A stretch of 64,000 nucleotides of DNA from Verminephrobacter eiseniae EF01-2 (GCF_000015565.1 NC_008786.1:1984001-2048000), one strand, 5' to 3'; shown: positions 18,542-29,096, counted from the first letter of the stretch. Made by a program: numbers and translations. Notes: generated from the sequence alone by a model not told the origin.

Positions 18542-19249
18542 TCAGACCTCCAGCCATTCCTTGCGGATATCGTTGTCGGCCCGCAGGCTATCGGGCGTGC
18601 CCTGGAACACGATGGCGCCATGGCCCATGACCAATGCCCGGTCAGAAATCTTCATCGCGATGGTGAGCTTTTGCTCGATCAGCAGCACCGAGATGCCCCG
18701 GGCCTTGATGGTTTGCAGGTACTGCCCCACCAGTTCCACGATCTTCGGCGCCAGGCCCTCGGTCGGCTCGTCGATGATGATCAGGTCCGGGTCGCCCATC
18801 AGCGTGCGGCACAGCGTGAGCATCTGCTGCTCGCCGCCCGACATCACGCCGGCCTCGGTGTGCTGGCGCTCCTTGAGCAGCGGAAACATCCGGTACATGT
18901 CGTCGAATGACCAGCGGCTGCCCTTGCCTGCCGCCTTGCCATTGCCCTTTTGGCCGAGCAGCAGGTTTTGCTGCACCGTGAGGTTGGGGAATACGTCGCG
19001 GCTTTCCGGCACATAGCCCAGCCCCAGGTGGGCAATCTCGTAAGCCTTCTTGCCGGCGAGCGCCTGCCCCTTCCAGTGCAGCGCTCCCTCCCAGTGGACC
19101 AGGCCCATGATGGCCTTGGCAGTGGTGGAGCGGCCCGAGCCGTTGCGCCCCAGCAGGGCCACGATCTCGCCGGGCGCCACGTCGAAGCTCACGCCATGCA
19201 GCACATGGCTCTTGCCGTAGTAGGCATGCAGGTTGTCGATGGTCAGCAT
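18542..19249 (-). CDS. livF: Branched-chain/acyl ABC transporter ATPase, LivF type
   Basis: 235 residues, the normal LivF length. It energises the inner-membrane transporter with LivG. Walker A reads GRNGSGRST, so the catalytic lysine is replaced by Arg40. The signature motif is MSGGEQQML and Walker B is LIIIDEPTEGLAP followed by a typical H-loop region. The last gene before the FadJ-like gene, it starts after a 3-base gap behind livG. The Arg is encoded by CGC and is not a frame error. Some LivF-like proteins carry Arg here, so activity is not excluded. Confidence 0.93.
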   Translation of the reverse strand: MLTIDNLHAYYGKSHVLHGVSFDVAPGEIVALLGRNGSGRSTTAKAIMGLVHWEGALHWKGQALAGKKAYEIAHLGLGYVPESRDVFPNLTVQQNLLLGQKGNGKAAGKGSRWSFDDMYRMFPLLKERQHTEAGVMSGGEQQMLTLCRTLMGDPDLIIIDEPTEGLAPKIVELVGQYLQTIKARGISVLLIEQKLTIAMKISDRALVMGHGAIVFQGTPDSLRADNDIRKEWLEV

Positions 19250-19252
19250 GGG

Positions 19253-20062
19253 TCAATGTGCTCCCGGCAGGTCGTCGGCGACCGTGCCCAGATAGGCTTG
19301 TTGCACCTGCGGGTTGGCGCGCACTTTCTCCGGGCGGTCGAAAGCGATCACCTCGCCGTAGACCACCACCGCAATCTTGTCGGCCAGGCCAAACACCACG
19401 CCCATGTCGTGCTCCACCGTGAGCAGGGTACGGCCCTCGGTGACCTGCCTGATCAGGCCAATGAAGTGCGTGGTTTCGGTCTTGCTCATGCCGGCCGTAG
19501 GCTCGTCGAGCAAGATCACGCTGGCACCTCCGGCGATGGTGATGCCGATCTCCAGCGCGCGCTGCTCGGCGTAAGTCAGGTTCAGCGCCAGCGTGTCGCG
19601 CTTGTGGTCGAGCGCGATCAGCGCCATCAGTTCCCGGGTGCGCTCATTGGCATCGTGCAGTTGCGACAGGAAGCGCCAAAAGCTGTACCGGTAGCCCATG
19701 CTCCAAAGCACGCCGCAGCGCAGGTTCTCGAACACGCTCAGCTTGGGAAAGATGTTCGTGATCTGAAAGCTGCGCGACAACCCCCGGCGGTTGATCTCAT
19801 ATGGCGCCAGCCCGTTGATGCGCTGGCCGTTCAGCAGCACATCGCCACTGCTGGGCACGAAGCGCCCGCTGATCAGGTTGAACAGCGTGGACTTGCCCGC
19901 GCCGTTGGGGCCGATGATGGCCACCCGCTCGCCGGGTGCGACCGCCAAATTGGCGCCACGGATGATTTCAGTCCTGCCGAAGCTCTTGCGCAGGTCGCGC
20001 AGTTCCAGCGCCGGGCCGGCGTCGTTCGCCCCCATGGCCGGCGCCTGATTACTTGTTCGCAT
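19253..20062 (-). CDS. livG: Branched-chain/acyl ABC transporter ATPase, LivG type
   Basis: 269 residues from ATG 20062. A canonical ABC ATPase with Walker A GPNGAGKST, Walker B VILLDEPTAGMSKTE and the ABC signature LTYAEQRALEIG, where the usual LSxGQ is LTYAEQ as in many LivG proteins. The start overlaps livM by 14 bases, which suggests coupling and supports this start over a longer upstream one (which would add 20 residues of livM shadow). It pairs with LivF to drive the permeases. Confidence 0.93.
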   Translation of the reverse strand: MRTSNQAPAMGANDAGPALELRDLRKSFGRTEIIRGANLAVAPGERVAIIGPNGAGKSTLFNLISGRFVPSSGDVLLNGQRINGLAPYEINRRGLSRSFQITNIFPKLSVFENLRCGVLWSMGYRYSFWRFLSQLHDANERTRELMALIALDHKRDTLALNLTYAEQRALEIGITIAGGASVILLDEPTAGMSKTETTHFIGLIRQVTEGRTLLTVEHDMGVVFGLADKIAVVVYGEVIAFDRPEKVRANPQVQQAYLGTVADDLPGAH

Positions 20063-21344
20063 GTTCGATTTCTTCCTGAATCCGGCTCCAGCGGCGCACA
20101 AACCGGCGGCGGCACAGTTCAAACAGACCGAAGCCCGTGACCATCACCAGGCCGGCGCCGGCCCAACTGCCCGCGCCGTTGGCGTTCAGCGCTGTCCCCA
20201 GGAAGCTCAGCACCGGCCCGAGCGCAGCGTTGAGCTGCAAGTGGTAGGCCATCTCCACCATGCAGGCCATGCCCGTCACACCCACCAAGGCCGTGCCGCC
20301 CAACCCCAGGTACGCGGGCCACAGTTGGCGCAGCTTGCCAAACCTGGCCAGCCGCAGGTTCATCATGATCAGGCTGGCCACGCCGCCGGGCGCATACATC
20401 ACCATGAACAGGAACACCAGGCCCAGATACAGCGGCCAAGCCTTGGTCAGTTCGGCCAGCAGCACCGAGGCCAGCACCAGCAGCACCGCGCCGATGATGG
20501 GGCCGAAAAAGAACGTGGCCCCGCCCAGGAAGGTGAACAACAGGTAGCCCCCGGAGCGCACGATGCTCAAGCTGTCGGCGCCGGTGATGATCTCGAAGTT
20601 GATCGTGGTCAGGCCGCCGCCGATGCCGGCGAAAAAGCCCGCGATGATGAACGCGAAGTAGCGCACCCGCTGCGTGTCGTAGCCGATGAATTCGACACGC
20701 TCGGGGTTGTCGCGCACGGCGTTCAGAATGCGGCCCAGCGGCGTGCCGGTGAACGCAAACATCGCCGCAGTGCAGACAAAGCAGTAGGCGGCAATCAGGT
20801 AATACACCTCGATCGCCGGCCCGAAGCTCCAGCCCAGGAACGGCTGGCCGTACACCCGGTCGGTGGTGATGCCGCCCTCGCCGCCGAAGAACTCGGGCAG
20901 CATCAGCGCCATCGAGGCCACCAGTTCGCCCACGCCCATCGTGATCATCGCAAACGTGGTGCCCGCCTTCTTGGTGGTGACAAAGCCCAGCAAGACCGCA
21001 AACGAGGCCCCGGCCAGACCGCCCACCAGCGGAATCAGCACCAGCGGAATCTGCCAACTGCCCTTGCCGGCCAGGTTCATCGCGTGGATCGCAATGAACG
21101 AGCCCAGGCCGGTATAGACCGCATGGCCGAAGCTGAGCATCCCCCCCTGCCCGAGCAACATGTTGTAGCTCAGACAGATGATGATCATGTAGCCGATCTG
21201 CGAGAGCATGGTCAGCGCCAGACCGCTGCGCAACAGCATCGGCGCGACGAGCAGCGTGATGGCAAACAGGGTCCAGACGATCAGGCGCCCCCGGTTCCAG
21301 GGCTTGGAGCGGAGCATGGCATTCGGGACAGCGGAATTCATCAC
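20049..21344 (-). CDS. livM: Branched-chain/acyl ABC transporter permease, LivM type
   Basis: 431 residues, longer than the usual 320-360 for LivM. About ten membrane segments are visible. The coupling-helix region GTPLGRILNAVRDNPERVE and the motif YNMLLGQGGMLSFGHAVYTG are typical for LivM/LivH permeases. The extra C-terminal part (after LARFGKLRQLW, about residues 330-431) adds two further hydrophobic stretches (ALVGVTGMACMVEMAY, GSWAGAGLVMVTGFGLF). Forms the inner-membrane channel with LivH. Confidence 0.92.
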   Translation of the reverse strand: MMNSAVPNAMLRSKPWNRGRLIVWTLFAITLLVAPMLLRSGLALTMLSQIGYMIIICLSYNMLLGQGGMLSFGHAVYTGLGSFIAIHAMNLAGKGSWQIPLVLIPLVGGLAGASFAVLLGFVTTKKAGTTFAMITMGVGELVASMALMLPEFFGGEGGITTDRVYGQPFLGWSFGPAIEVYYLIAAYCFVCTAAMFAFTGTPLGRILNAVRDNPERVEFIGYDTQRVRYFAFIIAGFFAGIGGGLTTINFEIITGADSLSIVRSGGYLLFTFLGGATFFFGPIIGAVLLVLASVLLAELTKAWPLYLGLVFLFMVMYAPGGVASLIMMNLRLARFGKLRQLWPAYLGLGGTALVGVTGMACMVEMAYHLQLNAALGPVLSFLGTALNANGAGSWAGAGLVMVTGFGLFELCRRRFVRRWSRIQEEIEHANK

Positions 21345-21517
21345 ATCAGTTTTCCATCACACGACGCGCCAGCCACGGCGCATGAAACGGGCATGGCCCC
21401 AGACCGGGAACGCAGCGCCGCCGGTGGCGCCGGGCGATAGCCGAACGGGCCGCCCTTCGGGATGCAGGCGACGCAGACGCGACACGGGCACGACACAGGG
21501 GGCAGGGTGTCACTTTT

Positions 21518-22471
21518 TCAACTCACGCGCGTGCCCAGCAAGCCCTTGGGGCGAAAGATCAGGATCAGCACCAGAAACAGATACGGCAGGATTGGCGCCA
21601 CCTGGGAGATCGTCAGTTTGAGCACCGGGTAGCCAAAGCTCTGCTCGGTCACCGCCAGGCCCACAGCCGCGAAGACGCTGATCAGCGAATAGTCCAGCGC
21701 CACCGCAAAGGTCTGCACCAGCCCGATCAGCAGCGACGCCAGAAAAGCCCCGGGCAGCGAGCCCATGCCCCCCACCACGACCACCACGAAGACAATGGAG
21801 CCGACCGAGGCCGCCATCGCCGGCTCGGTGACGTAGGTGTTGCCACCGATCACGCCGGCCAGCGCGGCCAGCGCCGCGCCACCGCCGAACACCAGCATGA
21901 AGACCCGTGGCACGTTGTGGCCCAGCGCCTCGACCATCTCTGGGTATTTGAGCGCCGCCTGTATCACCAGGCCAATGCGCGTGCGCGTCAGCAGCAACCA
22001 TACCGAGGCCAGCATCAGCAAGGCCACCAGCATCACGAACGAGCGCGACCGGGGAAACTGCGTGCCGTACAGCGTGAACAGCGGGCCTTCCAGCCACCCG
22101 GGCAGCCCATAGGGCACGGTGGAACGGCCCCACACCAGTTGCACCACTTCAAGGATCAGGTACGACAGGCCAAAGGTCACCAGCAGTTCCGGCACATGTC
22201 CGAATGGATGCACCCGGCGCAGGCAATAGCGCTCGAACGCGGCGCCCAGCGCAAAGACGAGCAGGGGCGCGATCACCAGCGCCAGCCCAAAGCCCAGCAG
22301 CCCGGAGATGGTGAACGCGAAATAAGCGCCCAGCATGTAAAAGCTGGCATGGGCAAAGTTGAGCACGCCCATCATGCTGAAGATCAGCGTGATGCCGGAA
22401 CTGAGCATGAACAGCAGCAGCCCGTAGCTGATGCCGTTCAACAAGGAGGTCACGAAGAATTCGGCATTCAT
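21518..22471 (-). CDS. livH: Branched-chain/acyl ABC transporter permease, LivH type
   Basis: 317 residues from ATG 22471. Multiple membrane helices; family motifs SGITLIFSMMGVLNFAHASFY near the N-terminus and TRTRIGLVIQAALKYPEMVE (the ATPase contact loop) in the middle. The C-terminus IFRPKGLLGTRVS is typical for LivH. It precedes livM with a 173-base gap. The start MNAEFFVTSLLNG matches family length; an upstream start would add 25 non-family residues. Confidence 0.93.
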   Translation of the reverse strand: MNAEFFVTSLLNGISYGLLLFMLSSGITLIFSMMGVLNFAHASFYMLGAYFAFTISGLLGFGLALVIAPLLVFALGAAFERYCLRRVHPFGHVPELLVTFGLSYLILEVVQLVWGRSTVPYGLPGWLEGPLFTLYGTQFPRSRSFVMLVALLMLASVWLLLTRTRIGLVIQAALKYPEMVEALGHNVPRVFMLVFGGGAALAALAGVIGGNTYVTEPAMAASVGSIVFVVVVVGGMGSLPGAFLASLLIGLVQTFAVALDYSLISVFAAVGLAVTEQSFGYPVLKLTISQVAPILPYLFLVLILIFRPKGLLGTRVS

Positions 22472-22552
22472 TGGAATTTTTCGTTGCAGGGGGTCAAAAA
22501 AAGCCCGTGTCGTTCGGGCCTGCAGGCGTTGCCAGGGCGTCGACACGGACGG

Positions 22553-23791
22553 TCATGTCGGCCGCTTCATCTGGCACGAGGTGGGCGTGCTGGCCACATA
22601 GGGCGCGTAGTACTTCACCGGGATGAAGGCGTAGCCGGTGTTTTCATAGTCGATGGGGAACTTGCCACCGGCCTTGTCCCACTTCGAGATGAACAGCCCT
22701 TGCTGGATCTGGTGGTCGGCCTTGCGCATCTCGACCTCGCCGTTGAAGCTGTTGAATTTCATTCCTTCGAGCACGGCGGCCACTTTCACGGGGTCGGTCG
22801 AGCCGGTTCTGGCAAAGCCTTCCGCGAGCATGGCGAACACATGGTAGATGGCACTGGTGGTCATGTCGCCGGCGAACTTTTTCTTGTAGCCGAGAACCAG
22901 TTTGTTGATCTCGCCCGGCAGGTTCAGGTGCCCGTAATTGACGGTGTAGACCCGCCCCGCCGCAGTGGCGCCCAGCGCAGTGGGGCTGCCCACGCTCGCC
23001 GCGTAGTAGGTGTAGAAGGCGACATGGTTCAGGCCCGCATCATTGGCCGCCTTGATCAGCAGCGCCAAGTCCGAGCCCCAGTTGCCGGTGATCACGGTGT
23101 CGGCGCCGGATTGCTTGATCTTCGCGATATAGGGCGCAAAGTCGCGCACCTGCGCCAGCGGGTGCAGGTCGTCGCCGACGAACTGCACGTCCGGGCGCTT
23201 GTTCTTCATCATCTCTTTGGCGAACTTCGAGACTTGCTGGCCATGCGAGTAGTTCTGGTTGATCAGGTAGATCTTTTGGATTCCGGGCATGTCCTTCATG
23301 TACGTGGTCAGCGCCTCCATCTTCATCGAGGTGTCGGCATCCAGACGGAAATGCCAGTAGCTGCACCGGCTGTTGGTCAGGTCCGGGTCCACGGCCGCGT
23401 AGTTCAGGTACAGGACTTCCTTGCCGGGATTGCGCGCGTTGTGCTTTTCCAGCGCGTCGATGATGGCCAGCGCCGGGCCGGAGCCGTTGCCCTGCACCAC
23501 GTAGCGCATCCCCTGGTCGATGGCCGAGCGCAAAGCGCTGGTGGTCTCTTGCGGGCTGAGCTTGTTGTCTACGGCGATGATTTCAAATTTGACGCCGGCA
23601 GCATTCTTCTTGTTGAAAAACTCTTCCGCCATGAACTGGTAGCTCTGGAGCTGGTTGGTTCCCGTCGCCGCCATCAGACCCGACAACGGGTCGATCCAGG
23701 CAATTTTCACTGTCTGGCCTTTTTGCGCGGAGACCCCGCAGGCGCTTGCCAAGATGATCGAGGCCGCTACAGCCTTGATGGCCCGTTGCAT
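22553..23791 (-). CDS. Branched-chain/acyl ABC transporter binding protein, copy 1 (LivK type)
   Basis: 412 residues. Signal peptide about residues 1-22 (cleaved after GVSA), then a type-1 periplasmic binding fold (Peripla_BP_6). The text IAWIDPLSGLMAATGTNQLQ is the typical N-terminal ligand-binding start. It is the periplasmic capture protein for the LivHMGF transporter. It is a close paralogue of the gene at 23975-25210: residues about 57-270 are nearly identical while the following 60 residues differ more. Ligand unknown; genes around it suggest an acyl, dicarboxylate or aromatic acid rather than leucine. Confidence 0.92.
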   Translation of the reverse strand: MQRAIKAVAASIILASACGVSAQKGQTVKIAWIDPLSGLMAATGTNQLQSYQFMAEEFFNKKNAAGVKFEIIAVDNKLSPQETTSALRSAIDQGMRYVVQGNGSGPALAIIDALEKHNARNPGKEVLYLNYAAVDPDLTNSRCSYWHFRLDADTSMKMEALTTYMKDMPGIQKIYLINQNYSHGQQVSKFAKEMMKNKRPDVQFVGDDLHPLAQVRDFAPYIAKIKQSGADTVITGNWGSDLALLIKAANDAGLNHVAFYTYYAASVGSPTALGATAAGRVYTVNYGHLNLPGEINKLVLGYKKKFAGDMTTSAIYHVFAMLAEGFARTGSTDPVKVAAVLEGMKFNSFNGEVEMRKADHQIQQGLFISKWDKAGGKFPIDYENTGYAFIPVKYYAPYVASTPTSCQMKRPT

Positions 23792-23974
23792 AGGGTGTCT
23801 CCTCGTTACAAAGCCCCGTAGCCTAGCGGGTTGCCATGGGGCCAGGATCAGGGTTTACCCTTGCTCATTTCCGCCTTTGGGCGCCGCGCAAACGCCAGGC
23901 CCAGGGCTTGGCGCTCACTGGGGTGCCTTCGCCTTCGGCGACGGCATGAGCGCTTTCGGGCGGCCGCGCGGCGC

Positions 23975-25210
23975 TCACGGCCGCTTCATTTGGCACGAGG
24001 TGGGCGTGCTGGCCACATAGGGCTCGAAGTACTGCACCGGGATGAAGGTGTAGCCGGTTTTTTCAGCATCGATAGGGAACTTGCCGCCGGCCTTGTCCCA
24101 CTTCGAGATGAACAGCCCTTGCTGGAGTTGGTGGTCGGTCTTGCGCATCTCGACCTCACCGTTGAAGCTGTTGAATTTCAGACCTTCGAGCGCTGCGGCC
24201 ACCTTCACGGGGTCGGTCGAGCGGGCTTTGGCAAAGCCTGCGGCGAGCAGCGAGTAGGCGTGGTAGACCGAGGGCGTGAACATGTCTTCGCCGAACTTCT
24301 TTTCGAAGTCGACAACGATCTTGTTGATCTCGCCCGGCAGATTGGGGTGGGCATACGCCACCATGTACACCCGTCCCGCAGCGGCGGCGCCGATCGCCGT
24401 GGGTCCGCCGATGACGGAGGCGTAGTAGGTGTAGAAGGCGACATGGTTCAAGCCGGCATCGTTGGCCGCCTTGATCAGCAGCGCCAGGTCCGGGCCCCAG
24501 TTGCCGGTGATCACGGTGTCGGCGCCGGACTGCTTGATCTTCGCGATATAGGGCGCAAAGTCGCGTACCTGCGCCAGCGGGTGCAGGTCGTCGCCGACGA
24601 ATTGCACGTCCGGGCGCTTGCGCCGCATCATCTCCTTGGCGAACTTCGAGACTTGGTGGCCATGCGAGTAGTTCTGGTTGATCAGGTAGATCTTCTTGAT
24701 TCCGGGCATGTCCTTCATGTACGTGGTCAGCGCCTCCATCTTCATCGAGGTGTCGGCATCCAGACGGAAATGCCAGTAACTGCACCGGCTGTTGGTCAGA
24801 TCCGGGTCCACGGCCGCGTGGTTCAGGTACAGGACTTCCTTGCCGGGATTGCGCGCGTTGTGCTTTTCCAGCGCGTCGATGATGGCCAAGGCCGGACCGG
24901 AGCCGTTGCCCTGTATCACATAGCGCACCCCCTGGTCGATGACCGAGCGCAAAGCGCTGGTGGTCTCTTGCGGGCTGAGCTTGTTGTCGATGGCGATGAT
25001 TTCAAATTTGACGCCAGCGGCATTCTTCTTGTTGAAGAACTCTTCGGCAACGAACTGAAAGCTCTTGAGCTGGTTCGTTCCGACCGACGCCATCAGGCCC
25101 GACAGCGGGTCGATCCAGGCCACTTTCACCGTCTCGCCTTTTTGCGCAGAGGCCCCGCAGGCGCCCGCCAGGATGACCGAGGCCGCTGCAAACTTGAGGG
25201 CACATTTCAT
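23975..25210 (-). CDS. Branched-chain/acyl ABC transporter binding protein, copy 2 (LivK type)
   Basis: 411 residues from ATG 25210 (the longer upstream frame lacks a signal peptide). Signal peptide MKCALKFAAASVILAGACGA, then the same fold and text as copy 1, including LYLNHAAVDPDLTNSRCSYW and SGADTVITGNWGPDLALL. Both end STPTSCQMKRP. The pair looks like a recent tandem duplication. Differences concentrate in about residues 275-330 (SVIGGPTAIGAAAAGR here), where one ligand-facing edge could differ. Confidence 0.92.
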   Translation of the reverse strand: MKCALKFAAASVILAGACGASAQKGETVKVAWIDPLSGLMASVGTNQLKSFQFVAEEFFNKKNAAGVKFEIIAIDNKLSPQETTSALRSVIDQGVRYVIQGNGSGPALAIIDALEKHNARNPGKEVLYLNHAAVDPDLTNSRCSYWHFRLDADTSMKMEALTTYMKDMPGIKKIYLINQNYSHGHQVSKFAKEMMRRKRPDVQFVGDDLHPLAQVRDFAPYIAKIKQSGADTVITGNWGPDLALLIKAANDAGLNHVAFYTYYASVIGGPTAIGAAAAGRVYMVAYAHPNLPGEINKIVVDFEKKFGEDMFTPSVYHAYSLLAAGFAKARSTDPVKVAAALEGLKFNSFNGEVEMRKTDHQLQQGLFISKWDKAGGKFPIDAEKTGYTFIPVQYFEPYVASTPTSCQMKRP

Positions 25211-25333
25211 TGCGTAACTCCTTGTAGACAAGTGCCCCGCAGCGTAGCGTGTTTGCACCGGACGCTGCCCAGGGATTGCCCCTACGAGGTGGCGCAATGC
25301 CCATTCCCGTCGCCTGCGGCCTGGCAACGCCGG

Positions 25334-26977
25334 TTACAGGCTCGGCAGTTGGTAGCCTTTGAGCTGCTCGCGCAGTTTGGTCTTGAGCATCTTGCCGGTG
25401 GCGCCCAGCGGGATGGCTTCGACGAACACCACGTCATCGGGGATTTGCCACTTGGCGACCTTGCCCTCGTAGAACGCCAGCATCTCCTCGCGCGTGAGCT
25501 GCGCGCCGGGGCGTTTGACCACGGCCACGATGGGGCGCTCGTCCCACTTGGGGTGCGGCATGCCCACGCAGGCGGCCATGGCGACGGCGGGGTGCGCCAT
25601 GGCCAGGTTTTCGATCGCGATCGAGCTGATCCACTCGCCCCCGGACTTGATCACGTCCTTGCTGCGGTCGGTGATCTGCATGAAGCCGTCGGCGTCTATG
25701 GTGGCCACATCCCCGGTCGGGAACCAGCGCCGGCCTTGTTCGTCCTCGATGAGCGGGTCGCCCCCCTCGCCCTTGAAGTAGCCGTTCACGATCCATGGGC
25801 CACGGACCAGCAGGTCCCCGTAGGTCTTGCCATCCCAGGGCAGTTCCTTGCCATCGCCGTCCACGATCTTCAGGTCGACGCCGTAGATCGCGCGGCCCTG
25901 TTTTTGCAGGAGCTTCATCTGCTCGTCTTTGGGGTACGCAAGGTGCTTGCTCTTCAGGGTGCACAGCGTGCCCAGCGGGCTCATCTCGGTCATGCCCCAG
26001 GCGTGCAGCACCTCGACGCCATAGTCTTCCTTGAAGGTGTGGATCATCGCCGGCGGGCATGCCGAGCCGCCAATCACGGTGCGCCGCAATGTCGAGAACC
26101 GGAGCCCCGCAGGCTTCATGTGGCCGAGCATCATCTGCCAGACGGTGGGCACGCCGGCGGCGTAGTTGACCTGTTCGGCCTCGATCAGTTCGTAGATCGA
26201 CTTGCCATCCATCGCCGGCCCGGGAAACACCAGCTTGCAGCCCATCAGCGCCGCCGAGTACGGAATGCCCCAGGCATTGACATGGAACATCGGCACCACG
26301 GGCAGCACCGAGTCGCGCGCCGACAAGCACATCACGTCGGGCAAGGCCGCTGCGTAGGCATGCAGCGTGGTCGAGCGGTGGCTGTAGAGGGCGGCCTTGG
26401 GGTTGCCCGTGGTGCCGCTGGTGTAGCACATGCTGGAGGCCGAGTTCTCGTCGAACCGGGGCCATGCATAGTCCGGCGACTGCGCGCCGATCCAGTCCTC
26501 ATAGCTCAAAAGGCCAGGGATGCCGGAGTCTGCCGGCAGCCGGTCTGCGTTGCACAAGGCCACCCAATGCTTGACGCCAGGGCATTTGGCATGCACGGCC
26601 TGCACCAGGGGCAAAAAGCTCAGGTCAAAGCACAGCAACTGGTCTTCGGCATGGTTCATGATCCAGGCGATCTGCTCGGGATGCAGGCGCGGGTTGATGG
26701 TGTGCAGAACGCGGCCCGAGCCACTGACGCCGAAGTACATCTCCATGTGGCGGTAGCCGTTCCAGGCCAGGGTGGCGACCCTGTCGCTGAACAGCAGCCC
26801 GAGCTTGTCGAGCGCATTGGCCAGGCGCCGGGCACGCAGGCCAAGCTCGCGGTAGTTGTAGCGATGGATGTCCCCCTCGACCCGACGGGAAACGATCTCG
26901 GTGTCGCCATGGTGGCGTTCGGCAAACTCGATCATCGATGAGATCAGCAATGGTTGATCTTGTATCAGGCCCAGCAT
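25334..26977 (-). CDS. Fatty acyl-CoA / AMP-dependent ligase
   Basis: 547 residues from ATG 26977, preceded by AAGGAG nine bases upstream. It activates a carboxylate with ATP to acyl-AMP and then to acyl-CoA. Adenylation motif [16 protein letters not shown], the A5 motif [11 protein letters not shown]7 [16 protein letters not shown]8 [16 protein letters not shown] and catalytic Lys in [12 protein letters not shown] are all present. The C-terminal domain is complete. It is the first gene of the minus-strand operon, so it activates the substrate imported by the Liv transporter for beta-oxidation. Confidence 0.93.
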   Translation of the reverse strand: MLGLIQDQPLLISSMIEFAERHHGDTEIVSRRVEGDIHRYNYRELGLRARRLANALDKLGLLFSDRVATLAWNGYRHMEMYFGVSGSGRVLHTINPRLHPEQIAWIMNHAEDQLLCFDLSFLPLVQAVHAKCPGVKHWVALCNADRLPADSGIPGLLSYEDWIGAQSPDYAWPRFDENSASSMCYTSGTTGNPKAALYSHRSTTLHAYAAALPDVMCLSARDSVLPVVPMFHVNAWGIPYSAALMGCKLVFPGPAMDGKSIYELIEAEQVNYAAGVPTVWQMMLGHMKPAGLRFSTLRRTVIGGSACPPAMIHTFKEDYGVEVLHAWGMTEMSPLGTLCTLKSKHLAYPKDEQMKLLQKQGRAIYGVDLKIVDGDGKELPWDGKTYGDLLVRGPWIVNGYFKGEGGDPLIEDEQGRRWFPTGDVATIDADGFMQITDRSKDVIKSGGEWISSIAIENLAMAHPAVAMAACVGMPHPKWDERPIVAVVKRPGAQLTREEMLAFYEGKVAKWQIPDDVVFVEAIPLGATGKMLKTKLREQLKGYQLPSL

Positions 26978-27146
26978 GGAAGTGCTCCTTGGACGGGTTG
27001 CAAAAGAGGTTATGAAAAGAAGCGGGCATGGTAGCGCGCTGGCGCCCATTTCCACAGATCCCCCAATGCCGGTGTGCCCGTTCGATGGGCGCGCGCAGAT
27101 GGCCCTGCCAGCGCCAGGGCCTGTGCGGTACGAGACAATCGGGGCC

Positions 27147-28643
27147 ATGAACCTGCCCACAGCCACAGCCACAGCCACAGTCAGCGACAGCAGCGCCGGT
27201 GCCGATACCGGTTTGGCATGGCAGCATGGTTTTGCTGCCCTGGGGGCCGACTTTTTCACCGAACTGCGCCCCAGCCCGCTGCCCGCTGCGCACTGGGTCG
27301 GCCGCAGCAGCGCCGTGGCCCGGCTGCTCGGCCTCGATGCGGCCTGGCTGCACAGCGACGCGGCCCTGCAAGCCTTCACCGGCAACGGCCCGCTGGCTGG
27401 TGCACGCCCTTTGGCCAGCGTCTACGGCGGCCACCAGTTCGGCGTATGGGCCGGGCAACTGGGCGACGGCCGCGCAATCATGCTGGGCGAGACCGCCGCG
27501 GGCTGGGAAATCCAGCTCAAGGGCGCAGGTCGCACGCCCTACTCGCGCATGGGCGACGGGCGCGCAGTGCTGCGCTCGAGCATCCGTGAATTCCTGTGCA
27601 GTGAAGCCATGCACGGCCTGGGCATTCCGACGACGCGCGCGCTGTGCATCACCGGCTCGCCGGCCCCGGTGCGGCGCGAAGAGACCGAGACGGCCGCCGT
27701 GGTCACGCGCGTGGCGCCCAGTTTTGTGCGCTTCGGCCATTTCGAGCATTTTTGCGCCCAACGCCAGACGCCGCAGTTGCAAGCCCTGGCCGACTACGTC
27801 ATCGCCCGCTACTACCCGCAATGCCGCGCCGGCGCTGCCAACCCGTATGCCGCCCTGTTGCAGGCCGTCAGCGAACGCACGGCCAGGCTCATGGCCCAGT
27901 GGCAGGCGGTGGGCTTTTGCCATGGGGTGATGAACACCGACAACATGAGCATCCTGGGCCTGACCATGGACTATGGCCCGTTCCAGTTTCTCGACGCCTT
28001 CATCCCCGAGCATCGCTGCAATCACAGCGACACCCAGGGCCGCTATGCCTATCAGCGCCAGCCCGATGTGGCGTACTGGAACCTGCTGTGCCTGGCGCAG
28101 GCCCTGTTGCCGCTGATCGGCGAGCGGGACGGCGCCCTGGCTGCGCTGGCATCCTACCCCGGCGTCTTTTCCGCCGAGTTCATGGCCGGCATGCGCGCCA
28201 AGCTGGGCCTGTTGCAGGCGCGTGACGGCGATGCCGCGTTGATCGATGGCGTCCTCATGCTGCTGGCGCGCCATCGGGTCGACTACACCATCTTCTGGCG
28301 CCGCCTGTCGCAGGCCGTGGGCTGCGGCGATTTCGAGCCGGTGCGCGCGCTGTTTGCACAGCGCGCGGATGCGGAGCGCTGGTTGCTATTGTTTTCAGAG
28401 CATACGACGCATATGGATCACGCGCAGATGGCCGGCATGATGCTCAAGACCAACCCTAAATTCGTGCTCCGCAACCATCTGGGCGAACAAGCCATCCGCG
28501 CCGCGCAGCAGGGCGACTTTGGCGCCATCGAAACCCTTTTGCGGCTGCTCGAGCGCCCCTTCGACGAGCACCCGGGGCATGATGCCTACGCCGCCTTTCC
28601 GCCCGACTGGGCCGCCACCATCGCCATCAGTTGCTCATCATGA
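27147..28643 (+). CDS. selO: Protein adenylyltransferase SelO (YdiU)
   Basis: 498 residues, the typical size of SelO/YdiU. This pseudokinase-fold enzyme transfers AMP from ATP to protein hydroxyl groups. [59 protein letters not shown] and [20 protein letters not shown] (the active-site DNF-like loop, here DNM) are the family motifs. Many SelO proteins end with a CxxU/CxxC tail; here the C-terminus is ISCSS with a single cysteine. An ACAGCC hexanucleotide repeat (27159-27182) encodes TATATAT-like residues after the start. Its stop overlaps the msrB start (ATGA). Confidence 0.93.
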   Translation: MNLPTATATATVSDSSAGADTGLAWQHGFAALGADFFTELRPSPLPAAHWVGRSSAVARLLGLDAAWLHSDAALQAFTGNGPLAGARPLASVYGGHQFGVWAGQLGDGRAIMLGETAAGWEIQLKGAGRTPYSRMGDGRAVLRSSIREFLCSEAMHGLGIPTTRALCITGSPAPVRREETETAAVVTRVAPSFVRFGHFEHFCAQRQTPQLQALADYVIARYYPQCRAGAANPYAALLQAVSERTARLMAQWQAVGFCHGVMNTDNMSILGLTMDYGPFQFLDAFIPEHRCNHSDTQGRYAYQRQPDVAYWNLLCLAQALLPLIGERDGALAALASYPGVFSAEFMAGMRAKLGLLQARDGDAALIDGVLMLLARHRVDYTIFWRRLSQAVGCGDFEPVRALFAQRADAERWLLLFSEHTTHMDHAQMAGMMLKTNPKFVLRNHLGEQAIRAAQQGDFGAIETLLRLLERPFDEHPGHDAYAAFPPDWAATIAISCSS

Positions 28644-29053
28644 ATGCCCCCGTCCAGAAAACCGACGCCCAGTGGCAAGCCATCCTGCACGCCAAGGGCG
28701 CCGAGCCGATGGCCTTGCAGGTAACGCGCCATGCCGCCACCGAGCGCCCCTTTACCGGCAAGTACCAAGCCCACTGGGCCGATGGCAGCTACCACTGCAT
28801 CTGCTGCGGCGCCAAGCTGTTCGACTCGGACAGCAAATTCGACGCCGGCTGCGGCTGGCCGAGCTTTTGCCAAGCCATCCCGGGCGCGATCACCCGCATC
28901 GCAGACCGCAGCCACGGCATGCTGCGCACGGAAACGGTATGTGCACAATGCGGGGCGCATCTGGGCCATGTCTTCGATGATGGCCCGGCCCCCGGCGGCT
29001 TGCGCTATTGCATGAACTCGGCTGCGCTGGACTTTGAATCCGGCAAGGCATAA
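28640..29053 (+). CDS. msrB: Peptide methionine (R)-S-oxide reductase MsrB
   Basis: 137 residues, typical MsrB. It reduces methionine-R-sulfoxide in proteins. Two zinc-binding CxxC pairs (CICC and CAQC), the [10 protein letters not shown] motif and the C-terminal [11 protein letters not shown] with the catalytic Cys are present. ATG 28640 overlaps the selO stop, supporting co-translation. SelO-MsrB adjacency links oxidative stress repair with SelO. Confidence 0.95.
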   Translation: MNAPVQKTDAQWQAILHAKGAEPMALQVTRHAATERPFTGKYQAHWADGSYHCICCGAKLFDSDSKFDAGCGWPSFCQAIPGAITRIADRSHGMLRTETVCAQCGAHLGHVFDDGPAPGGLRYCMNSAALDFESGKA

Positions 29054-29096
29054 AAAACCGAAGGCCCCGCGTCTCCATTGCGACCCATCCCTCCCC

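Noticed and set aside
23831..26941. 1036-codon open frame on the plus strand
   Set aside because: It lies antisense to the well-supported binding-protein and ligase genes, has the His/Arg/Gly/Val bias of a shadow frame and no recognisable domains.
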